In this document: piece by piece, positions 21,770 to 31,600 of the stretch
How positions within the stretch are numbered: the first letter of the stretch is position 1
Layout: every line of letters begins with the position of its first letter
NCBI GenBank assembly: GCA_018065645.1
Contig: JAGHSX010000153.1
Span: 1 to 43,491, forward strand
From: Candidatus Scybalousia scybalohippi
GTDB lineage: Bacteria > Bacteroidota > Bacteroidia > Bacteroidales > P3
Length of the DNA stretch: 43,491 nucleotides
Reading direction: 5' to 3'
Program-made: the position numbers and the translations under genes
The notes under the pieces: generated by a model
The model's input: only the letters and a program-made list of their open reading frames with translations
Told to the model about the DNA's origin: nothing
Databases searched by the model: none

Positions 21770-22324
21770 ATGGCAGATAACAAAAAAACAATGGCACAGC
21801 CAAGCGAAGAAGCGGAAAGAGAGCTTCTTGATGTTATAGACAGTACAACTGAAACAATTACTATTGGAGGACACAAATATAAAATAAAGCCTCTAAAGAA
21901 AGGAACAAGAATTGTCGTTACTCGAATTCTTCTTGATAGCAAAGGGGCTCAGAGCGACAATAGTGATGAAAAAGAACCGACAGAAGATGAAATGGAATAC
22001 GAGGATAGAGTTTCTGCGAAGTGTGCAGCTGCGTATATTCTAAACTCTTGGTGGTCTCTGTATTTTATGTGGGGAATTGTATGGCAAATATATTGGAGGT
22101 GGCTATATTATATTCGTCAATACACAGAGTCTGATTACTTTGTTTTGTTCTCTGTCTGTAAAAAAAAAGCGGAGAAGCAAACGCAATCATATACAATGAA
22201 TATCATATTACAGACCGCGATGAAGGTAACAACAATGACAATGACGAGAAAGGAAGTGAAGCGTTCCCTTCAAGAGAATCGTTTGGCGCAGCTTGGGGTA
22301 CAGCAGAAAAATTCCCAAGTCTAA
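21770..22324 (+). CDS. Tail assembly chaperone, unshifted (gpG-like) product, 184 aa
   Basis: Lies between tail-tube and tape-measure genes, where gpG/gpGT chaperones sit in siphophages. The N-terminal 70 residues contain TETITIGGHKYKIKPLKKGT, followed by an acidic linker and a Trp/Tyr-rich hydrophobic region (about 90-125). Nine A residues at 22160-22168 (codons TGT AAA AAA AAA GCG) allow a -1 shift. Without the shift the protein continues about 55 more residues in frame to a stop at 22324, a tail that is less conserved-looking. Both products bind and protect the tape measure during tail assembly. Confidence 0.75.
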   Translation: MADNKKTMAQPSEEAERELLDVIDSTTETITIGGHKYKIKPLKKGTRIVVTRILLDSKGAQSDNSDEKEPTEDEMEYEDRVSAKCAAAYILNSWWSLYFMWGIVWQIYWRWLYYIRQYTESDYFVLFSVCKKKAEKQTQSYTMNIILQTAMKVTTMTMTRKEVKRSLQENRLAQLGVQQKNSQV

Positions 22325-22632
22325 CTGCTCCTCGTTATCTTTTATTCGGTTTTATAGAAGTTCCGATGTGGGACTACTATTGGGGTTTGACAGAGCGTCA
22401 GGTTGACCTCCTTCTGGTAGATCAAGCGCTTGTCGTGTATAGTCACGATAAAACTAAGAGCCAGATGAAAAAGAAGAATGGCGTTCGAGAGATGGCAACA
22501 CCATCTAAACTTGATGTCGCGGAAGCAGAGGCTAAGTGGCGTGCTAAATATGGCGACGGAAAGACTCCGAAGATTAAACTCGACTTCGGTCAGGGCTTCA
22601 AAACGAGCAGCATAGGCAACCCTGAAAAGTAA
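21770..22632 (+). CDS. Frameshifted tail assembly chaperone (gpGT-like), about 287 aa
   Basis: At the A run 22160-22168 (A AAA AAA with zero-frame codons AAA AAA) a -1 shift joins the first frame to a second one. This second frame has no start codon of its own before an internal Met at 22366, and reads on from SGEANAIIYNEYHITDRDEG. It continues FGAAWGTAEKFPSLTAPRYL, then VPMWDYYWGLTERQVDLLLV, and stops at 22632. Overlap, direction, slippery sequence and gene order all match the classical G/GT programmed frameshift. The T domain usually binds the tail tube while G binds the tape measure. Confidence 0.8.
22160..22169 (+). promoter_or_regulatory. -1 ribosomal frameshift site (A9 G)
   Basis: Nine A residues followed by G give AAAAAAAG, a strong -1 slippery sequence. 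In the zero frame the codons are AAA AAA AAA GCG. The -1 frame is closed by TAA immediately upstream (22159-22161) and open downstream, so the shift must occur on the run. No SD-like stimulator is obvious because the host lacks strong SD use. Confidence 0.8.
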
Positions 22633-22675
22633 TCCTGCTTGCTCTATTCATCAATCTTATTATTACATTTAGTTT

Positions 22676-25600
22676 ATGGATTTAGGAAGTCTATTCTATT
22701 CCGTAGGCGTCAAACTGGAAGGTGATTCTCTTCGCAAACTCTATGAGGTAGAGGAACGTTTAAGAACAATTCCGGAGAAGAAGTCTGTGTCACTTGATAT
22801 TCAAGTGGCACAGGGAATAAATGATGCCACAACCGCAGTTAAACAACTTAACAAGACATTTGAGGCAGCAGAATACTCTGCCACAAGCCTTAAAAACATT
22901 CTAAATGATGTTTGGGGCAAAAACAGAACTAGCTCAGGTGCAAAGACGGCAGTTAAAGAGATTGCCAATCTTGGAAATGTTGCAAATGAAGTTGACAAGA
23001 TGTTCTCTTCTGTAGCATCGAAGATTTCCGAGAACAAGGTAAATCTTAGAAATTTGCTTACTGGTATTTTTGAAACAGATACTACTACGTCAGGCTTAGA
23101 GAAAGCAAATGCAAACTTTGCGAATGCGTCTAAGATGATGCAGAGATATGTTGATGAGTACAAGTCTATCGCGAATGTGCTAGAAGTATTGCGTTCTGAA
23201 GCAGGTCTTGGAAAGAATTCAACTGAGTTGAAAACAATGCTTGGTTCGTTTGGAAAGGGCAAGGGATTCGGAATTGACAATCTTCGGAATGCGGCAGAAG
23301 AGATGCAGCGTTTTGTTGACGAATACAAGAAATATCAAAAAGAAATAAATTCAGATGTATTCGTTCGAACAGACCCTGAAAGAGCGAAGGCATTGCGAGA
23401 CAAGATGTTTTCGAATACATTCTTTAGAGACAGCCTTAATTCATCTGACGGAAAGGCTGCTTTTGAGGCATATTTCGATCAGATTGCAGCGAATGCCATT
23501 AGAACGCAAGAGAAAATCTTTACTGTATTTGGGAAACTAGGAGAAAATGCTCCAGCGTCTCTTAAAGTTGCCTTTGATGAGATGGTTAAGATGATGCAGG
23601 TGTTGGGTAATAACAACATCGAGCAACTTCACGTCGATACTGTCTATATCAAGAAGTTTAGTGTTGCTACTGGTGCTCTTGTTAATCTTCGCACACAGAT
23701 ACAGCAGTATCTTGATGAAACGAAATTTAATATCAATGGAAACATTGGAGACATAAATTCTGGAAAGGGTAGAGGTTCTTCTTCTGACAAGGGTTCTAGC
23801 AACACAAGAATGGATGCTAAGAAGAAGGCTGAGTTTATCGAGGATAACTTGCCTTTAATCGAGCGTTACGAAAAGAATCTTGGCAAATCATTCAAGGAGT
23901 TAGATGGTTTTGACAAAGTAGTTGACATAAACGAAAGGTACAAGATCGTAAAGAATGTACTTGAACAGGCAAAGGCAGAATGGGATAAGCAGATGGGCAG
24001 CATGGCTGACAAAGCAATCGAGGAAGCCAAGGCGCTCATGAAAGCCGCAGGAGAAATAAACAGGAATAAAAGTTTGTCTCCGGAAGAAAAGTATAAGCAA
24101 TTGTATTCTGCCTGGAGTGAAGTTGATAAAAAGCTTGGCATTTACTCTGATCGCGATGATGCAAAGAACATTCTTGCCGCAATTACATCTATAAAGGATA
24201 TATCTTCTTCTTCTCTGTCAAACGACCGAATTAAGGCGATAGAGGCAGAGGTTAATGCTTCTCAAAAGGCGAAAGAGCAGGTTGTAGATGACGAAAAGGT
24301 CAAGCAACTTGAACTAAAGAAAACAGCCGACGCAATGAAGGCTGCTTACGAGAAAACAGGTTTTGGTTCAACGATAGAACAGAAGGTTTCTGCTGTAAGG
24401 GAAGCAATAGGAGACAAGGGCTTACTCAAAGAGGCATTAGATTATTTCAACAAAACACTTCTGTTTGATGCAAAAGCATTCGAAGGTTATGCAAAAACAG
24501 AAGGAAACGAATCACAGAGAATATATCTGCAAAAGATTGCAGAGGACGCACAGAATGCAAAGACTGCAATAGATCTGACTCTTGATGCTCTAAAAAAGGC
24601 AAAGACAGATTCTGATATAGCTGATAAAACGGCAGGTTTTGTAAAGGCGGTTGTTAATGCAGGAAATGTTATTCAACGTGCTAGAAACATAGAGCAAGTA
24701 TATACTCCATCTGGCGCTGAGACTATTGTTCAACAGACAGAGCAAGCAAAAGCTATTGAAGGAATAGGGAATGCTGCAGATCAGGCTGCAATAAAGGTTC
24801 AGAAGATGAATGAAGCCCTTAATGCGTCTGTTAGCAAGCAGTCCGTGGATTCTTATGGTCTAATCCTATCTAATCCTACAAACGCATTTGGACTATTCTC
24901 AAAAGATGTTGTTAATGGTACATCTGACAGGTTTTTGCAGACTGCAATTGATGAGGCAGAGAACAAATTGAAGGCCATCAGAGAAGAGTTCCAAATAAAG
25001 AAGAATTCAAATACCGGTACTGAGTTTGAAGAGCCATTCAAGAAGATGATTGAGCAAATTGGTGGAGCCCAATCAAGTCTTGCTTCGTTTAGAAGAGCCT
25101 TGGCTCTTGTGGAAGATCCGACAGAACTAAGCGGACTCGCTAAGAAGTTCGAGAATGTGGCAGAAAAGATAAATCTTGTCATTTCTCGTTCTGACAAAAT
25201 GGCTACAGAATTCCAAAATCTGCATTTTGCAAGGGGTATTGTAGGACTTGCAGGCCCTGGAACATCTACGTCTGATAGTATCTCTGCGCTCCTTTCAGTC
25301 GGAGAGTCCGTTATAACCGCAAAGGCAACAAATGCTCTGCATGAATACTTAAACCTCTTCCAGGCATTAGGAGATGGAACATACAATATTAAAGAGGCAG
25401 AAAATGCGCTCAGAAAGTTATTTACTTTATCGGGAGGAAGTAATAATACTTTTATAGACGCAATTGTAGAACTAAGAAGAGGTGCTATTTCTGAGAAAAC
25501 TAAGTCTGCAATCATAGAAGAGTTAAATAGATCCACTGCGGACATCATGAATTCAAGACCAGAGCTACAGAAGAAGTATGTAGAAATGGTTCGACTCATG

Positions 25601-28600
25601 GAGCAGCAAAGAAAGGTTGCGCTTGGCTCTCTTGATAATCGTAAGATTTACGAAGGAATGGTTGATACATCTAAGGATCGCCAAGAACTCGCAAATCTGA
25701 CTACTAGTATTGCCGCTACAAAAACTGCACTATACGCTCATCACGATTTTCCATTCTTCAATTCGATGGAAAAAAGGATTGAGAGAGCAAACGCTATTCT
25801 CAATACTCTTCGTTTCCAGATTGAAGACTTAGAGTCAAAGAAGGCTACTTCTCCATCTACGTTTACGGCTGCAGAACAAGCAAGACTAAACGCTCTTAAT
25901 TCTAGATTCAATGCAGTTGCTTCTTACAAGATCGGTAAGGAGAACTCTATTATGATTGGCGCTAGTGCAGGTATCGATGAGATTCATGCTTACAAGCAAA
26001 AGATTGCAATGGAGGAATCTGCTTCTCGCGTAATCTCCGCAAATATTGCACAGACAGAGAAGGAGAATTATGCTATCAAGAGAAGATTGGATGCAATCGA
26101 AGACTTGAAGAAGGAGCTCATGATGATTGAACGACTCTATGATTCTCTAAAGAAGAGAGGCGAGGCGTTCAAAGATGACGGAAGCAGAACTGTAAAAGCA
26201 AACTATCTTGCAAAGAGAGGTGCAGAGATAGAGGAGAAACTGCGCAAGGCAACTTATACAAGAACAGAGACAACAAAAGATGCCACAAAGGGAGTTTATT
26301 CCGATGTACTTAACGAACTAAAAAGAAAAATCAGACAGTACGAGAATGGCATAAAGTCTGTTGAAAAGTCTGGAGTTCGAGCCACCGGACTTCGCAATGT
26401 CGTAAGCGACCTTCAAAAGTATCAAAGAGAACTTGAGAAAACAAAGAGGACAGAGAATAAGTTTGCTCTCGATTCTATGCTTGCTTCTCACTCTAAAAGA
26501 ATAAGTGATATTATCAACAAAAGAAAGGATTCGATCAAGTCTGATGGAAATGCTCTTTTGTTTGCGAGGTCTTGGGATAAAGTATCTGCTGCCGCAGGAA
26601 ACGCAAGCGGAATATTCGAACGTACACTTGGTTCTACAAGAGATAGAGTGCTTTCTGTTGATAATCAGTTCTCTCAGTTGGGTTCAACTATAGAAAACGC
26701 ATTATCTATTGTAGGACTTCAACAATTTGCACACCAGATTATTACCATTGGTGGTGAGTTGGAGAAGCAAAAGTTGGCTATGGGAGCCATCTTTAGCAAT
26801 GAATCAGAAGCGCTTGAAATTTACAACAAAGTTTCAACTCTGTCTATGATTTCTCCGTTCACAGTTCAGGACTTGGTGAAAAACACCAAGCAATTGTCTG
26901 CGTTTGGTATTGGTTATAATGAGTTGTACGAAACGACAAAACGACTGTCGGATATTTCTGCTGCAGTAGGTGTCGATTTCTCTCGAATAGCTTATGAATT
27001 CGGTCAAACTTCAGCGCGTGGATGGTTGGATGCTCGTGAGTTAAGAATGTTCAGTAACTCAGGTGTGCCTCTTCTTCGTAAATTGAGTGAGTTCTATTCT
27101 AACAAGGAAGGAGATATTGTTTCCACCTCTGATGTACGCAAGCGAATTTCCAACAGAGAAGTATCTTTTGAAGATGTCAAGTCTGTTCTTTGGGAAATGA
27201 CAGATGAAACAGGTGAGTTTTACAAGATGCAGGAGGTTATGGCAGAATCTCTTGCTGCTAAGTATGCGAACTTGGAGAACGCTTTCAACCTTATGCTTGG
27301 ACGAATGGCAGAAGGAGGAAGCGGAAATGCGCTGAAATGGCTTGCAGAAGTTCTTACGTCTCTTACTAATAATCTTGGATATCTGTCTGTTGCTATCTCT
27401 TCTTATCTCGTTTATGCTGCTGCTGCAAAAATTGCAAATAAACAGATGACAAGTGTGATTTCTGCAGAAAACGTAGAGATAATAAAGAATGAAATTGCGA
27501 CAAAGAAAAGAAATCTTGCCTATCTACAATTACGAAAAAACACAGTAGGCCTTACTAAAGAAGAGCAAAAATTGCTTGCAACAACAAAGCTAACAAATGC
27601 TTCAATGGTAGGGGATCTTGTGAAAAGTGGAAAGCTAACAAAAGAGGCTGCAGCTTATGCATTAGCTTATACAGATTTAGGCAGAAGCCTACAAGGATTA
27701 TCTAAACGAGAAATACTTAATCAGATAAACCCTATTTTTGGTGAAAAAGAAGACAAAGGGTTAAGGAGGATGATTGTCTCGTTTAGAAAAGGCTCTATTG
27801 TCGCTAATAGATTCAAATTCGCAATTTCATCATTAGGAATAGCGTTTGTCTCATTAAAGAATGCAATAGTGTCGCTTTTAGCTAATCCAATGACATGGAT
27901 TATGGTTGCGGTTACTGCCATTTTGGAGGCTGCAATGTACTTTAAGAATAAGCATGAAGAGTTAGAAGAAAAGAACAGAAATTTCGTAAACAAAGGCATT
28001 GATGGTATTGCGAAATTACACAAGGCTGTAGAAGACGTTTATAAGATAACGAACAACGGACAGACTCCTTTCAAAGATCTCACTTTGTCAGCACAAGAGG
28101 CAAAAGAGACTATTGACGGACTGAAAGAAACAATTCGCGAGTTCGATCCTATATGGAAAAAGACATTCAATAATGCTTTTGCAGGAATAATAGATCCTAC
28201 AACCGGAGAAATGAATTTCTTGTCAACGAACTCACAAATAGAGGTACTTTCAAAAAGAGTCGCTCTATTAGAAGAATTGTACAAGAGAATCGCCGAAAGC
28301 AAAACGTCATATAAACATGCCTTAGAACAAACAGATGGCGTTTTTGACGAAGGTGTAGAGAAGAATGCCAAAGATTACCAGGATTATGTAGGTAGTCTAA
28401 ACGAACTACTATCTTCGAAAGATAAAGATGCTATTTTCGAAGGCACGAATAATCTGTTGGCAGAAATGAAAACTCTTTACGAAGGAGGAGTATTAAAAGA
28501 ATCTTTCGAAGGAGAGTTCGACAAATTGATTTCAAGTGTAGAAAATTCTAAGAATGTACAGTCTAAGTTGTACAAGTTACTTACTAGTAGTATATTTTTA

Positions 28601-31600
28601 GACAACAGCAATGCATTAATCGGAGAAAATAGCAATTTATATAAGCTATTTAATATTTTTGACTATAAACTAAGAGGAAAGGTAGATAAAATTCAATACG
28701 CAAGAAAAGTACTTTCTGCTGATTTGGATATTTTTGCATCTGAAATAAACAAAATTCTATCCAAAGAGCAACTCAAAGAAGACTCCGAGGAATACGAAGC
28801 GCTTGCAAATCAATACATAGAAATCTTTGTAAGTCAAGCGCAAGTAGATGACGAAATAAAAGAACTCATCCGTGGAGATTTGCGCAGAAAGCTTAATTTG
28901 GTAGTATCTTATGAATATAATCCAGGAGAAGAACCTGCGAACAAGATTCAGAAAGATATTCTTGACAGCATGAGCAATCTCAAGCCTGAAGATGTAGAAT
29001 CAGAATACAAAAAGTATTATGACAAGTTAGAGAGAGGTGTTAAGTCAAGAAAAGAAGAAACCGAACTTGCTAAATACATAGAAAAGGAGTTCAAAGACGC
29101 AGAGGACTATCTTAAAAAGTTCACTATATTAGACAAGGACGGAAATTATACGGAGCATTCAAGAAACGCCGACTTACAGACGGAGGTTGATAACAGAATC
29201 AAGTATATAGAGTATTTGAGAGCTGCTGCTGCCGGACTTGGAATAGAACTTGATAGCAAGAGCAAAAAAGACAACAAAGAAGTAGAGAAAGAGATAACCG
29301 ATACGATGAATAACCTAAAGAAGGCTTATTCAGAGTATAAGAAATTCCTTTCTTTGTACGGGCCAGATGCTGCATTGTCAAAGTGGGTTCAGACCGATCG
29401 ATATCAGAGAGAGTTCTCTAGCCTTGATATAGACGATATCATCGATTATCGAAATGCACTCGAAAGAATGTATAATGAGGCTGCTGACTCTGGTCAGAAG
29501 GAAGTTGCTAGCAAACTAAGCGACTTGATGATAGAATTCGACTTCGATGTTGATGGAAAGTCAATTGAGCAAGAGATTTCCAAGGTCAAGAAATCAGTAG
29601 ATGACGAGATAGAACAATGGAACTTCTATGATGCTTTGATTTCTGCAGGAATGGATCGTGATAAAGCGAGAGAACTTGCTTTGTCAGGATTAACAGAGCT
29701 TGTGCAGAATGATTCTATTCGTGCATTGCGCAGACAGATGGCAGAAGAGATTAAGGAGATCCGTCTTATTTCGGGAGAAACAGCAGATGGTATTGATAAC
29801 GCAATCAAGACTACAATGGTTCCGAAAACAAAGACAGACTATATCAAGTGGACTTATAACCGGATATACGAAGCATTAAAAGGAAAGGATTTTTCTTCTA
29901 ATCTTTCTGACGATGATGTTAAGAAATTTGCAGGATACATGGTTATGCAGACCGGTATCGAGTCAACATGGGGACGAAGCAAATTATCTTACGCATACAA
30001 GAATTACGGAGGCATAAAGTTGTGGCCAGGAAGGGATAAGGATGCTGCTCTAAAAAAACAGCAGAGTAAATTCCCCAATGGAATAGGATGGGTTGAGATG
30101 AACAACAAGGCAGGAACAGACCCTGCATTCTATATTACATTTGGCAATATAGATGGATACATAAGCGACTATCTCGATTATATGAATCGAAAGTGGGAAG
30201 CGTTTAGCGGAGGCTCAGATGTAGATTCATTTATCAAGCAGTTGTTTAATAATCCAAAACATCCAGGTCAGGTTTACGGAACTGCTTCTCATTACGCACA
30301 TACGCTTAGAAATGCTGCAAAGGAAATCGACGCAGCAATTAAAAATCTTGATTCTTCGCCAGTTCAGTTCTTCGAGAAGAAATACACGGACTCGTCTTAT
30401 GGTCTTGACGTAAAGCGAATAACAGATAGCATAGATACTCTTCTTGAAATGACAGAAGATGTCATGAGAGAAAGGTTTGGAGATAGCGCTGATAAAGTTA
30501 AGTCGATCGTAGATAAATACAAGCAGAAGATAAGCGAAGTACTATTGTCAGGAGAGCTAGAAGGTCGCATTAGTAATTCTACACTTATCGATGAACTGCG
30601 CAAGCGTCTTAAAGACTTAACTGGATTCTCAGGCAATGCTGAAGTGTTGAAATATATGGATTTCGAGGCGCTTCAGGATTATCTAAAGAAGAACGGAGCT
30701 AAGAGCCTTGGAAAAGTAGAGGCACAAGAAGCTGTTTATATAGTAGATAAGATTAGCAATCTTGTTGACACAGAACGCAAATCCGTTGAGCAATCGTTTT
30801 TGGCCGCTTATTCCGAGACTGAGTCTTACTTTAAGAAGCGTACGGCAATCTTTGCAAAGGCCAACAAAGAGATTTCAATCGAATTGAAAGGCAAAAACAA
30901 ACGCCAGGAAATCATTGATGCAATCTCTCTAAAGGCTGAACGTGACGCGGCTGCATTAGACTTGGAGCGTTGGAAGAGTATAATGCAAAACTATAGTCTT
31001 GACAACATTTATAGCAAGGAGTGGATTTCCAATATGGAAAAAGCGCGTGAACTTGCCCTTGCTGGAAATGACAAAACGCTTATTGATTCTATCAATGCTA
31101 AATATGATTCACAATCTAAGGTAACTGCTTTTGATAATTGGAAGAGCAATCCTATGGTTGACTTCATAATGAACAATCTTGCAAATTCTAGTGCAAAAGT
31201 TCTTAGCAAGATGAATGACGATCTTGGAAGCCTTGTAAACAAAGTCAAAGAACTTCCGTATGAGAAATACAAGGAATTCGTTGAGTTGAGCAGCAAGGTA
31301 TTTGATGAGAAATCCAAGAATAATCCTTTCTCTTCTATTAAGAAGTCTCTTGATGATTTGAATACTGCAAGAAAAGAATACGATAATTCTAATTGGGATT
31401 CAAAAATCAATCCTTTGATGGATATTGTTGCTAAAGAACAATTAGCAGCAGAAGAAGCAAATAGCAAGGTAGCGAAGTATGCAGCAGGACTCGATGTTGA
31501 TCAAAGCAAATGGACTGAAGAGCAACAAAAAGCATATAAAACGCTAGTAACAAGTTCTGAGGAAGCGAACAACCGTGTCTTGAAGTCTAACCAAGAACTT

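Noticed and set aside
22801..23328. Long antisense frames inside the tape-measure gene (also at 24853-25599 and 31009-31467)
   Set aside because: They are Ser/Leu/Phe-rich shadows produced by the sense codon bias and have no promoter or independent support.
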